A stretch of DNA of 36,378 nucleotides. Origin: an uncultured Croceitalea sp. Its GTDB lineage: Bacteria > Bacteroidota > Bacteroidia > Flavobacteriales > Flavobacteriaceae. The notes under the pieces were generated by a model, which saw only the letters and a program-made list of their open reading frames with translations, had not been told where the DNA came from and did not search any database. A program made the position numbers and the translations under genes. The DNA is taken from contig CALGQU010000109.1 in NCBI GenBank assembly GCA_937959125.1, positions 1 through 36,378 on the forward strand, given 5' to 3'. Each line of letters opens with the position of its first letter. Positions within the stretch are counted from its first letter, which is position 1. Below, in pieces: positions 6,822 through 14,153 of this stretch.

Positions 6822-8060
6822 TTAGTGCTGGTTCATCCTAAAGTCGGCATAGGCATCCATACCGTGTTCATGGATATCCAAGCCTTCCAATTCTTCCTGT
6901 TCGGAAACGCGAAGTCCAGCAACTTTCTTTATAATGAATAGGATGATAAATGCACTTAGCGAACAAAAAGCCGCAGCGGCACCTACACCTGCCAATTGCA
7001 CCAAAAATTGATCCATACCTGCCATGGCACCAAAGATACCAACGGCCAAGGTTCCCCAGATTCCACAAATCAAGTGAACCGCTACCGCACCAACGGGATC
7101 GTCCAGTTTTAGTTTGTCTATCAAGGCTACACCAAATACGATAACCACACCGGCGATAAGGCCAATGATTACGGCATCATTAGGGGACATTTGGTCCGCT
7201 CCGGCGGTAATACCTACAAGACCACCTAAAATTCCATTTAAGAACATGGTAAGGTCATAATTTTTGTACTTGATCCAAGAGGTCAAGAATGCAGCTACCC
7301 CACCAGCAGCGGCAGCCAAACACGTGGTTACCAAAACCAAGGAAGTCAATTCTGGGTCTGCAGAAAGCACGGAGCCTCCGTTAAAGCCAAACCATCCTAA
7401 CCAAAGGATAAGTACACCAGCTGCAGCTAGCGGTAGGTTGTGACCGGGAATAGCTTTTGGTTTGCCATCCTCGCCAAATTTTCCTTTTCTGGCCCCTAAG
7501 AGATAAATAGCGATCAAGGCTGCCCATCCACCTACGGAGTGTACCAAGGTAGAACCTGCAAAGTCGTAAAAACCAAGACCGTCTAACCAGCCACCGCCCC
7601 ATTTCCAGGCACCAACGATAGGATATACCAATCCTACGTAGACAAGGGTAAAAATCATAAAGCCACCTAATTTAATACGCTCTGCAACGGCACCAGAAAC
7701 AATGGTTGCCGCCGTTGCTGCAAACATGCCTTGGAACAAGAAGTCTGTCCACCATGTATATCCTCCGCTTGCGTAATCCGGTGTCATACCATTTTCCGGT
7801 GCGGCAATCCCAAATCCGGCAAATTTGAAAATACCCATGTCGCCATCTTCAAAACCTGGATACATTAAATTGAAACCACCTATATAGTAAAGCAATAGCC
7901 CCACACAGATGATAAATACGTTTTTAAATAAAATATTGACTGTGTTCTTTTGTCGTGTTAAACCTATTTCCAAAAAGGAAAATCCAAGATGCATGAAGAA
8001 TACCAAGGCGGTACAAACCATCATCCATACGTTATTTGCTGTAAATAATCCTGCTTCCAT
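6822..8060 (-). CDS. amt: Ammonium transporter Amt
   Basis: A 412-residue Amt/MEP/Rh family transporter with about eleven membrane segments. The twin histidines of the conduction pore are visible in STLVHSVGGW and VAVHLICGIWG. Other family signatures are FFMHLGFSFLEIGLTRQKN at the N terminus, WLGWFGFNGGS, and GGLVGITAGAD. It moves ammonium across the inner membrane as a trimer and is usually gated by a PII protein. The PII gene lies 25 bases upstream on the same strand, the classical glnK-amt operon. The start (MEAGLF) gives the short periplasmic N terminus seen in this clade. The C-terminal cytoplasmic tail (EEELEGLDIHEHGMDAYADF type) is the region that contacts PII. Confidence 0.97.
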   Translation of the reverse strand: MEAGLFTANNVWMMVCTALVFFMHLGFSFLEIGLTRQKNTVNILFKNVFIICVGLLLYYIGGFNLMYPGFEDGDMGIFKFAGFGIAAPENGMTPDYASGGYTWWTDFLFQGMFAATAATIVSGAVAERIKLGGFMIFTLVYVGLVYPIVGAWKWGGGWLDGLGFYDFAGSTLVHSVGGWAALIAIYLLGARKGKFGEDGKPKAIPGHNLPLAAAGVLILWLGWFGFNGGSVLSADPELTSLVLVTTCLAAAAGGVAAFLTSWIKYKNYDLTMFLNGILGGLVGITAGADQMSPNDAVIIGLIAGVVIVFGVALIDKLKLDDPVGAVAVHLICGIWGTLAVGIFGAMAGMDQFLVQLAGVGAAAAFCSLSAFIILFIIKKVAGLRVSEQEELEGLDIHEHGMDAYADFRMNQH

Positions 8061-8085
8061 AATAATTGATTAATTGTTTGGTTAG

Positions 8086-8424
8086 TTAGTTGATACCTGC
8101 GTGTCCGCTTTCCCCTGTTCGTATTCTGTAAGCCTCGGTTATTTCGGAAACAAATATTTTTCCGTCACCTACATTACCAGTGGACGCCGTTTTAGTTAGG
8201 GTCTCCACCGTACGTTCCAAGAAATCGTCCGATACTACGATGACCAGATACCTCCTTTGAATATCGGTAGTACTATACGTAATACCCCGGTATACATGTC
8301 CTTGTTTTTCATTGCCAACGCCCGTTACATCCCAGTAACTAAAGAAATTGACCTCAATCTCATGAAGTGCTTTTTTAACTTCATCAAATTTTGATTTTCG
8401 AATAATTGCCTCGACTTTTTTCAT
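8086..8424 (-). CDS. glnK: PII family nitrogen regulator (GlnK type)
   Basis: A 112-residue PII protein of standard length. It senses ATP/ADP and 2-oxoglutarate and blocks the Amt pore through its T-loop. Conserved parts are the N-terminal strand KKVEAIIRKSKFDEVKKAL, the T-loop end YRGITY with the Tyr equivalent to the uridylylated Tyr51, the B-loop TGNVGDGKIFV, and the C-loop RIRTGE. The beginning of the T-loop differs from the enterobacterial pattern: where E. coli has GRQKGH this protein has GNEKQGH, and the stretch up to YRG is one residue shorter. The Gln39 region that helps bind Mg-ATP and 2-oxoglutarate is therefore altered. It heads the operon with amt. Confidence 0.95.
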   Translation of the reverse strand: MKKVEAIIRKSKFDEVKKALHEIEVNFFSYWDVTGVGNEKQGHVYRGITYSTTDIQRRYLVIVVSDDFLERTVETLTKTASTGNVGDGKIFVSEITEAYRIRTGESGHAGIN

Positions 8425-8448
8425 AATTGATTTTGTTAGTTAACGGCC

Positions 8449-8456
8449 CAAATATA
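8449..8456 (-). promoter_or_regulatory. -7 promoter element of glnK-amt
   Basis: TATATTTG on the minus strand, a full match to TAnnTTTG, about 25 bases before the glnK ATG. No well-spaced -33 TTG and no sigma-54-type -24/-12 pair is visible. Confidence 0.5.
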
Positions 8457-8687
8457 TATGAAATGGAAGGTTGGTATATAAAAAATATGGGTTCCCCTGA
8501 TATTTTTATGGTATGAAGAGTGACACCCCCCTTTTTTTGAGGGTATGTTAATTTTAAGTTATAAAAAATGTAAGATTGACGATTTGGACAATCAACAAAA
8601 GAAGGAGAATTGTGAATAATTAAAACAAAATGGCACAATACATGTATTATTTGTAACAATTACGAAAAAAGTCTGCGAAATAAATAA

Positions 8688-9059
8688 TCAGAAGAGTTTT
8701 GCCGCCCAGATTCCAAGGCCCACGGCAAGTATGCCCACGGCAAGACTCGCCACGGTATACACAGAGAAATGAAGGAACCCAGCAGTCTTTAGAAGGTTCT
8801 GCTGCTCGTACGCAAAGGTGGAAAATGTGGTGAACCCGCCGCAGAAACCTGTGGCCAAGAACAAAAGTTGGTTCTGGCTTAAAAAATTGCTTTTAACAGC
8901 TAAAGAAAGAAGGCATCCAATTATAAAACAACCTAAAACATTGACAGTGAAAGTGCCTAAATAAAAATGGGTAAAATAGTGGTTGAGATTTTTGGAAATG
9001 AGATACCGGAGCATACTTCCAAAACCTCCCCCTAAAAAAACAATAAAAGCTTGTTTCAT
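8688..9059 (-). CDS. crcB: Fluoride channel FluC/CrcB
   Basis: A 123-residue four-segment membrane protein of the Fluc family, which exports fluoride as an antiparallel dimer in the inner membrane. Signatures are GGGFGSMLRYL in the first helix, GTFTVNVLGCFIIG in the second (conserved Asn), and the break in the third helix, GFCGGFTTFSTF, which supplies the Na+ site and the phenylalanine box. I looked for a fluoride riboswitch upstream and saw none. A 59-residue membrane protein ends 17 bases upstream on the same strand, so the two are probably co-transcribed. Confidence 0.96.
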   Translation of the reverse strand: MKQAFIVFLGGGFGSMLRYLISKNLNHYFTHFYLGTFTVNVLGCFIIGCLLSLAVKSNFLSQNQLLFLATGFCGGFTTFSTFAYEQQNLLKTAGFLHFSVYTVASLAVGILAVGLGIWAAKLF

Positions 9060-9076
9060 ACCTTAAAGGTACAAAC

Positions 9077-9256
9077 TTAACTTGCTTTCTTAAACTCAGA
9101 CTTGGTGTTTCCCAAAGGAAAAAGCTTAGTGGTCTGGGTTTCGGATAATTTTTGAAAGGGCTTTTTAAACCGTTCCATTGCCCCATTTACACTAAAAATC
9201 AATAATAGTGCATTTATGGTCAGTAAGACGAATAAAATACTAAAGAATGTTACCAT
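9077..9256 (-). CDS. Small single-pass membrane protein upstream of FluC
   Basis: A 59-residue frame. It starts MVTFFSIL, continues with one hydrophobic helix to about residue 24 that has a central Asn (position 15) and ends in SVN, and then carries a basic, soluble tail of about 35 residues (RFKKPFQK ... EFKKAS). A full-match promoter element (TACTTTTG, 9280-9287) lies 24 bases before the ATG, and the gene ends 17 bases before crcB. The first 24 residues match the 27-residue protein at 26446-26529 at 14 positions, which supports both as real genes. The function is unknown. Confidence 0.72.
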   Translation of the reverse strand: MVTFFSILFVLLTINALLLIFSVNGAMERFKKPFQKLSETQTTKLFPLGNTKSEFKKAS

Positions 9257-9279
9257 GTTTGCTATGACTGTTGGTAGTA

Positions 9280-9287
9280 CAAAAGTA
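9280..9287 (-). promoter_or_regulatory. -7 promoter element of the small ORF-crcB unit
   Basis: TACTTTTG on the minus strand is a full match to TAnnTTTG, 24 bases upstream of the ATG at 9256. Confidence 0.5.
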
Positions 9288-9368
9288 CGTTTTTTCCTAT
9301 CTTATACGTGTTTAGACCTCAAAATGTTGTAAAAAGGTTAATTTTTGTAGTGTATGTAATTTCTCCGC

Positions 9369-9557
9369 TCAATTATTGAGAAAATATTTGATGATGAATA
9401 AAAATATTATGAAAATGACAAAGAAAAAAAGGACCCAACCTACACCTTTGTAATTTTTGTCATGCATTCTTTTGTCTTTTCTATAAACAAAGACCATTGC
9501 AACCACAAAAGCGATGACAAACAGTATTGCAAAAATGAGTTGTCCCGTACTGAACAT
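9369..9557 (-). CDS. Small two-helix membrane protein
   Basis: A 62-residue protein with two membrane helices (LIFAILFVIAFVVAMVFVY and WVLFFFVIFIIFLFIIKYF) joined by a basic loop with RKDKRMHDKNYKG. The frame extends upstream to 9635, but I chose the ATG at 9557 because it begins directly with the family-like MFSTGQLIF and because a full-match -7 element lies at 9576-9583. It looks like a widespread flavobacterial hypothetical protein. The function is unknown. Confidence 0.8.
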   Translation of the reverse strand: MFSTGQLIFAILFVIAFVVAMVFVYRKDKRMHDKNYKGVGWVLFFFVIFIIFLFIIKYFLNN

Positions 9558-9575
9558 AGTTTTTCTATTTTTACG

Positions 9576-9583
9576 CAAAGCTA
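9576..9583 (-). promoter_or_regulatory. -7 promoter element of the two-helix membrane protein
   Basis: TAGCTTTG on the minus strand fits TAnnTTTG and lies 18 bases before the ATG at 9557. A near match for the opposite direction (TATTTTTA, 9566-9573) overlaps it and could serve the MazG-like gene, so the two promoters would be divergent and overlapping. Confidence 0.5.
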
Positions 9584-9599
9584 CTATAAATAGAAGGCA

Positions 9600-9986
9600 A
9601 TGAAAAGTAAATTGAATGCTGTGGCCCAGTTCCACAGTTCTTTTGGATTGGGCATATTGGATGTGCCAAAAGCAGATTTGGGCAAAGCTAAGAACGAACT
9701 GCGGTTCAATCTTATGGATGAAGAGAATAAGGAGTACCTAGAAGCTGCGAATAACGGAGATCTGGTTGAGGTTGCAGATGCCCTTGGGGATATGTTGTAC
9801 ATACTTTGTGGAACTATTCTTGAGCATGGTATGCAGCATAAAATAGAAGAGGTATTCAACGAAATCCAACGGAGTAATATGAGCAAACTGGGTGCTAATG
9901 GGAAACCTATTTATAGGGAGGACGGAAAAGTACTCAAAGGCCCTAATTATTTTAAACCTGATATTGCCAAAATATTGGAAAAATAA
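9600..9986 (+). CDS. MazG-like nucleotide pyrophosphohydrolase
   Basis: A 128-residue all-helical protein of the MazG/HisE-like superfamily. The metal-binding pattern is visible as EENKEYLEAA (E-x-x-x-E) and EVADALGDMLY (E-x-x-D), around residues 40-68. Such enzymes hydrolyse nucleoside triphosphates, or phosphoribosyl-ATP-like substrates, to the monophosphate and pyrophosphate. The C-terminal part, YREDGKVLKGPNYFKPD, matches the phosphoribosyl-ATP-pyrophosphohydrolase-like subgroup that stands apart from histidine operons. It is likely a house-cleaning enzyme rather than HisE, as no his genes are nearby. It converges on ilvE, with a shared terminator. Confidence 0.87.
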   Translation: MKSKLNAVAQFHSSFGLGILDVPKADLGKAKNELRFNLMDEENKEYLEAANNGDLVEVADALGDMLYILCGTILEHGMQHKIEEVFNEIQRSNMSKLGANGKPIYREDGKVLKGPNYFKPDIAKILEK

Positions 9987-10007
9987 GAAGCGCCAAGGGC
10001 GCTTCTT
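9985..10007. terminator. Bidirectional hairpin terminator
   Basis: A perfect 10-bp stem (AAGAAGCGCC / GGCGCTTCTT) with a 3-base loop. It lies between the convergent MazG-like gene and ilvE and overlaps the stop codon of the first. Confidence 0.8.
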
Positions 10008-10038
10008 ATACAATAACAAAAATTCCCTGTTTGGGTTG

Positions 10039-11103
10039 CTAAATTTTATACCGCCATCCAAATGGGTCCTCAGAGCGGTTATACTGGATATCCGTAATGC
10101 GTTCTTTCAATAGGTTGGCATAGCTGTTTTGCATTTCGGGCAAGTCATAATCTACCTCTTTATAACCAAAACCTGCGATAGGGGAGATTACGGCTGCCGT
10201 ACCGGCACCAAAAAGTTCTTTTAGTTCCCCGCTTTTGGCTGCTTCCACAACTTCGGACACCGTAATTTTTCGCACTTCGGTCTTAATACCTTCTTGTGCA
10301 GCGATATCCAGAATACTTTTCCTGGTGATACCGTCCAAAATGCGGTCGCTGGTAGGGCCGGTGATCAACGTATCCCCAATGCGGACAAAGATGTTCATAG
10401 CCCCGGCTTCCTCAATATATTCATGGGTATTGTCATCCGTCCAAATCACTTGCTGATAGCCTTTCTTTACGGCAAGTTGCGTAGGATAAAATTGTCCTGC
10501 GTAATTTCCACCGGCTTTGGCAAAACCAACCCCACCGTTAGCGGAACGGGAGTATTTTTCTTCTATCAATACCCTTACCTTACCAGAAAAATAGGCTCCG
10601 GAGGGAGCACAACAAATGAGAAATTTATACTCGTCCGCCGGAGAGGCATGAAACCCAACCCCGGAAGCCAATACAAACGGCCTAATGTATAATGAACTTC
10701 CAGACCCTGTGGGAATCCAGTCTTTTTCCAAATTGACCAGGGCGGTAAGCCCTTCCATAAAGAACGCTTCAGGAATTTCTGGAATGCTAAGTCGTTTTGC
10801 AGAAATGTTCAAACGCTTGCAATTATCCATAGGTCTAAAGAGCCAGGCTTCCCCATCTGCATCTTTATAGGCTTTCATCCCTTCAAAAATGGATTGGCCA
10901 TAATGGAAGATTTTTGCAGCGGGATCCAGGGTGAGCGGTTGGTACGGTATAATCTCTGGAGTTTTCCATTCCCCATCCTTATAGGTACAGACCAGCATAT
11001 GGTCCGTATAAACACTACCAAATTTTAAATTACTGAAATCAACCGAGCTTATCTTGCTTTCCTTGGCCTTTGTAATTTTAATTTCTTTAGACTTTACTTC
11101 CAT
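10039..11103 (-). CDS. ilvE: Branched-chain amino acid aminotransferase
   Basis: A 354-residue fold-type IV PLP enzyme of the eukaryote-like BCAT group. It interconverts leucine, isoleucine and valine with their keto acids using 2-oxoglutarate/glutamate. Visible features are FHYGQSIFEGMKAYK, the substrate-arm region YIRPFVLASG, the PLP-lysine segment GFAKAGGNYAGQF, and EEAGAMNIFVRI followed by GITRKSILDIA. The length is normal and the frame intact. The gene is monocistronic here, away from other ilv/leu genes, which is common in this group. Confidence 0.96.
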   Translation of the reverse strand: MEVKSKEIKITKAKESKISSVDFSNLKFGSVYTDHMLVCTYKDGEWKTPEIIPYQPLTLDPAAKIFHYGQSIFEGMKAYKDADGEAWLFRPMDNCKRLNISAKRLSIPEIPEAFFMEGLTALVNLEKDWIPTGSGSSLYIRPFVLASGVGFHASPADEYKFLICCAPSGAYFSGKVRVLIEEKYSRSANGGVGFAKAGGNYAGQFYPTQLAVKKGYQQVIWTDDNTHEYIEEAGAMNIFVRIGDTLITGPTSDRILDGITRKSILDIAAQEGIKTEVRKITVSEVVEAAKSGELKELFGAGTAAVISPIAGFGYKEVDYDLPEMQNSYANLLKERITDIQYNRSEDPFGWRYKI

Positions 11104-11208
11104 ACCTTTTATTTAAAGGATTAAAATTAGCTATTTCTGTTTATTGATTATTGAATTAGTACTTTTAAATCGCAGTTAATAGCAAAGCGTAACTTATTTT
11201 TTCGTGAT

Positions 11209-11685
11209 ATGAACAATTTTAACAAATACCTTGTCATATTCTTACTGCTTTTTTGGTCAAAAGCATCCGCTCAAGGTGATGAAACGATGACCAACTATGG
11301 TGCAGCCTTTGATGAAATTGAGGACGTATCCGCCAATTGGAAAATACTTGGAGAACTCAAAGAAGGAAGTTTTTTAACAACACAACTTTCCGGTAAAATA
11401 ACGGAAGTATGCCAGGCAAAAGGATGTTGGATCAAGGTGGTCCTTGACAATGGTAGTGAAGTGTTCGTCAAGTTTAAGGACTATGGCTTTTTTGTGCCTA
11501 AAAATGCCGCTGGCAGTGCCGTGGTGATGCAGGGCGACCTTTCGTTTGAAGAACTTTCCGTGGACGTTCAAAAACATTACGCCAAGGATAAAGGGGCATC
11601 CGATGGTGAAATGGAGAAGATACTGAAGCCAAAAAGAACCTTAAAATTTATCGCTGATGGCGTTGCAATTTCTACAAAACCTTGA
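11209..11685 (+). CDS. DUF4920 secreted protein
   Basis: A 158-residue protein with a signal peptide (LVIFLLLFWSKASAQ). The DUF4920 domain is recognised by EVCQAKGCWIKV, FVKFKDYGFFVPKNAAGS, and the later KRTLKFIADGVAI. Members are periplasmic or envelope proteins of unknown function, with a conserved Cys pair (here in CQAKGC) that might bind metal or form a disulphide. Its TGA stop overlaps the TTG start of mnmD, so the two are translationally coupled despite having no obvious functional link. Confidence 0.9.
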   Translation: MNNFNKYLVIFLLLFWSKASAQGDETMTNYGAAFDEIEDVSANWKILGELKEGSFLTTQLSGKITEVCQAKGCWIKVVLDNGSEVFVKFKDYGFFVPKNAAGSAVVMQGDLSFEELSVDVQKHYAKDKGASDGEMEKILKPKRTLKFIADGVAISTKP

Positions 11686-12344
11686 AACGTAAAATCATCA
11701 CCACGGCAGACGGTTCAAAAACCATTCAATTGGAAGAGTGGGACGAGCAATACCATTCTAAACACGGGGCGATCAATGAAGCTTATCATGTGTTCATTAA
11801 AAATGGGCTCAATACCTTTAATAAAGGTTCCATCGCCATTTTGGAAATAGGTTTTGGTACGGGCTTAAATGCGTTGATAACCTTTAAGGAAGCTCCCAAA
11901 TTAGGTTTGCAAGTGCATTATACAGGTGTTGAGGCTTATCCGGTTTCCCAAGAAGAACTAGCAGCACTTAATTATGTGCCGCTTTTGAAAGAACCTACTT
12001 TGGAAGCGTACTTTAACCTAATGCACAAAGCGTCTTGGGATACTACTACCCCCATTTCCAAAGCATTTACACTTAGCAAGCAGAAAAAAGAATTTAAGAC
12101 GATTACCGACCAACAAATGTTCAACCTTATATATTTTGACGCTTTTGGCGCTAGGGTGCAGCCAGAGTTGTGGACCGTATCCATGTTCCAAAAAATGTAC
12201 GAGGCACTATTGCCCAAAGGTATTTTGGTTACCTATGCTGCCAAAGGCAGTGTGCGTAGGGCAATGGAAGAAGTGGGTTTTACCGTGGAACGTTTGCCCG
12301 GACCTCCTGGGAAACGTGAAATGTTACGGGCGCTAAAAAGTTAA
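11682..12344 (+). CDS. mnmD: tRNA 5-methylaminomethyl-2-thiouridine methyltransferase (MnmD)
   Basis: A 220-residue SAM-dependent methyltransferase corresponding to the methyltransferase half of MnmC. It methylates 5-aminomethyl-2-thiouridine at wobble position 34 of tRNA. The N terminus (TADGSKTIQ, then YHSKHGAINEAYHVF) and the SAM-binding motif LEIGFGTGLNALI are diagnostic. Later, IYFDAFGARVQPELW and LVTYAAKGSVRRAMEEVGF complete the fold. The FAD-dependent oxidase half of MnmC is absent, as in other monofunctional MnmD proteins. The start is a TTG within the TTGA overlap with the upstream stop; no ATG is available before the conserved N terminus. Confidence 0.93.
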   Translation: MKRKIITTADGSKTIQLEEWDEQYHSKHGAINEAYHVFIKNGLNTFNKGSIAILEIGFGTGLNALITFKEAPKLGLQVHYTGVEAYPVSQEELAALNYVPLLKEPTLEAYFNLMHKASWDTTTPISKAFTLSKQKKEFKTITDQQMFNLIYFDAFGARVQPELWTVSMFQKMYEALLPKGILVTYAAKGSVRRAMEEVGFTVERLPGPPGKREMLRALKS

Positions 12345-12432
12345 AATGACCGATGCGGGGCAGTAGGACGCGCGCTATAAATCCTTAAAATATCTTAAAC
12401 CTTAAACAATACTGTTAAACCTATTCTAAGAG

Positions 12433-12465
12433 CTGGTTTACAGCCTATTAAAACCAGTACCTTTA
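12433..12465 (+). promoter_or_regulatory. Inverted repeat and near-consensus -7 element before the epimerase gene
   Basis: CTGGTTT (12433-12439) is mirrored by AAACCAG (12451-12457) and directly abuts TACCTTTA (12458-12465), a 7-of-8 match to TAnnTTTG. The repeat sits where a repressor could block the promoter of the gene starting at 12484. Confidence 0.4.
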
Positions 12466-12483
12466 TGTTTCAAACATGGGCAT

Positions 12484-13443
12484 ATGAGGGTTTTGATTAC
12501 TGGGGCGACAGGATTGGTAGGGCAAGCCATTGTTAAGGAATTGCATGCCCTTGGTATTGACGTCAACTACCTGACTACAAGGAAAAATAAGATTGTCCCC
12601 CATGAAAACTATAAGGGATTTTATTGGAACCCTTCCTTGCAACAAATTGACAAAGAATGTTTTACAGGGGTAGATAGTATTATCAACCTTGCAGGTGCCA
12701 CCATTTCCAAAAAGTGGACGGCGGCCTATAAAAAAGAAGTGTTGCTAAGCAGGGTACAAAGCATACAGACCCTAAAAGCCGGATTGGAGAGCGTAAATGT
12801 TTCTAAAATCACCGCTTTTGTCTCTGCATCTGCAATAGGCATATATCCTTCTTCTTACACAACACTTTATAATGAGGATGAAACAGCGGTGGATCAAAGT
12901 TTTTTGGGCGAAGTGGTTGAAGCATGGGAAAATGAAATTGATACCTTGAATACCTTTGGTTTTCCGGTGACCAAACTTCGGGTTGGTTTAGTGTTTTCAA
13001 GTTCCGGCGGTGCCTTGCCAAAAATGGCGACTCCTATAAAATATTATATGGGGGCCGCGTTTGGAACGGGCGAACAGTGGCAATCTTGGATACAAATACA
13101 AGATTTGGCAAGAATGTTCGTTTTCTGCATCTCCAAGAGGTTACAAGGCACTTATAACGGTGTTGCCCCAAATCCGGTGACCAATACCAAATTAACGTCT
13201 GAACTGGCCAAGGTGCTTAAAAGGCCGTTACTCCTTCCCAATGTGCCCAAATTTGCCATGCAATGGATTCTTGGGGAAATGGCATATTTATTATTTGCCA
13301 GTCAACGGGTTAGTAGTAAACGCATAGAAGAAGAAGGTTTTGAATTTAAGTACCCCAACGTTTGTAAAGCGCTGGAATCCATTTATGTAAAGGATGATGG
13401 AAGACAATCTGATTTTACGGGCTATTCCAAGAAATATGCGTAA
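12484..13443 (+). CDS. TIGR01777 family NAD(P)-dependent epimerase/oxidoreductase
   Basis: A 319-residue short-chain-dehydrogenase-like (extended SDR) protein of the TIGR01777/YfcH type. The nucleotide-binding motif GATGLVGQAI is at residues 7-16. Other signatures are INLAGATISKKWT, AFVSASAIGIYP, the KLRVGLVFSSSGGALPKM segment, and the C-terminal SSKRIEEEGFEFKYPN (DUF1731-like). Members lie next to cell-division or iron genes in other species, but their substrate is not established. The start is the ATG at 12484, just before the glycine-rich motif. Confidence 0.93.
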   Translation: MRVLITGATGLVGQAIVKELHALGIDVNYLTTRKNKIVPHENYKGFYWNPSLQQIDKECFTGVDSIINLAGATISKKWTAAYKKEVLLSRVQSIQTLKAGLESVNVSKITAFVSASAIGIYPSSYTTLYNEDETAVDQSFLGEVVEAWENEIDTLNTFGFPVTKLRVGLVFSSSGGALPKMATPIKYYMGAAFGTGEQWQSWIQIQDLARMFVFCISKRLQGTYNGVAPNPVTNTKLTSELAKVLKRPLLLPNVPKFAMQWILGEMAYLLFASQRVSSKRIEEEGFEFKYPNVCKALESIYVKDDGRQSDFTGYSKKYA

Positions 13444-13508
13444 GGCCAGCGCAAAAAAAGATGTACAAGATAAGAATCGGCCATTGGGTCGATTTTTTTT
13501 GGCCATAT

Positions 13509-13550
13509 CCGTGACATTTTGACATTTTTGGACAAATGGCAGTACTTTTG
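13509..13550 (+). promoter_or_regulatory. grpE-dnaJ promoter region with GACA repeats
   Basis: A full-match -7 element, TACTTTTG, lies at 13543-13550. Upstream there are three spaced units, GACATTTT, GACATTTTT and GGACAAAT, between 13512 and 13538. They could be a heat-shock regulator site; no CIRCE element is present. The -7 element is also flanked by ATGGCA and TGCCAT. Confidence 0.5.
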
Positions 13551-13583
13551 CCATCTTAAAATCAAAATTAAACACCTTAACTT

Positions 13584-14144
13584 ATGAGCAAGAAAAGCAA
13601 AGTTCAAGACGTGGAGAAAGAGACGGACGCTAAAAATGCACAAGAAACCGCTGAACTTGAGGTTGAAAAGAATGAAGAAATAGTAGAGGAAATTTCGGTT
13701 GAAGATCAACTTAAGGAAGAACTTGCCAAGGAGAAAGATAAGTTTTTACGACTGTTCGCAGAATTTGAAAATTTTAAAAAGCGTACTTCCAAAGAACGTA
13801 TGGACCTTTTTAAAACCGCGGGCCAAGATGTTATTGTATCCCTCTTACCGGTTATGGACGATTTTGACCGGGCTTTAAAGGAAATTTCAAAAGCGGGCGA
13901 TAAGGAATTGCTGACGGGTGTAGAACTGATCAATAATAAATTTAGGGAGACCCTTAAAAATAAAGGTTTAGAAGAAATGGAAGTGGCGCAAGGTGATGCC
14001 TTTGATGCTGAAATCCATGATGCGGTTACGCAAATCCCGGCCCCGGAGAAGAAATTGAAAGGCAAGATAATAGACGTTATCGAAAAGGGATTTAAACTTG
14101 GGGAAAGAATCATTAGGCACCCAAAAGTGGTTGTCGGAAATTAA
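13584..14144 (+). CDS. grpE: Nucleotide exchange factor GrpE
   Basis: A 186-residue GrpE. The N-terminal third is acidic, low-complexity and coiled-coil-like (repeated Glu/Val/Lys), followed by FLRLFAEFENFKKRTSKER, the long-helix motif. The C-terminal beta domain includes VLPVMDDF-type (here SLLPVMDDFDRAL), EEMEVAQGDAFDAEIHDAV and the closing GFKLGERIIRHPKVVV. GrpE releases ADP from DnaK and acts as a thermosensor. It starts the chaperone operon, with dnaJ nine bases downstream; dnaK is not in the window. Confidence 0.97.
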   Translation: MSKKSKVQDVEKETDAKNAQETAELEVEKNEEIVEEISVEDQLKEELAKEKDKFLRLFAEFENFKKRTSKERMDLFKTAGQDVIVSLLPVMDDFDRALKEISKAGDKELLTGVELINNKFRETLKNKGLEEMEVAQGDAFDAEIHDAVTQIPAPEKKLKGKIIDVIEKGFKLGERIIRHPKVVVGN

Positions 14145-14153
14145 TAGCAGACT

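Noticed and set aside
8384-8659. 91-residue frame on the minus strand between crcB and glnK
   Set aside because: Low-complexity AT-rich frame that overlaps the glnK start and its promoter, with no family features.
8425-8687. Sigma-54 promoter for glnK-amt
   Set aside because: No TGGCAC-N5-TTGC-type -24/-12 pair is visible; a sigma-A-like -7 element explains the start better.
9060-9368. Fluoride riboswitch upstream of crcB
   Set aside because: The characteristic GG-AUGG-UUCGCC/ACCGCC pattern is not present; the space holds the small ORF and its promoter instead.
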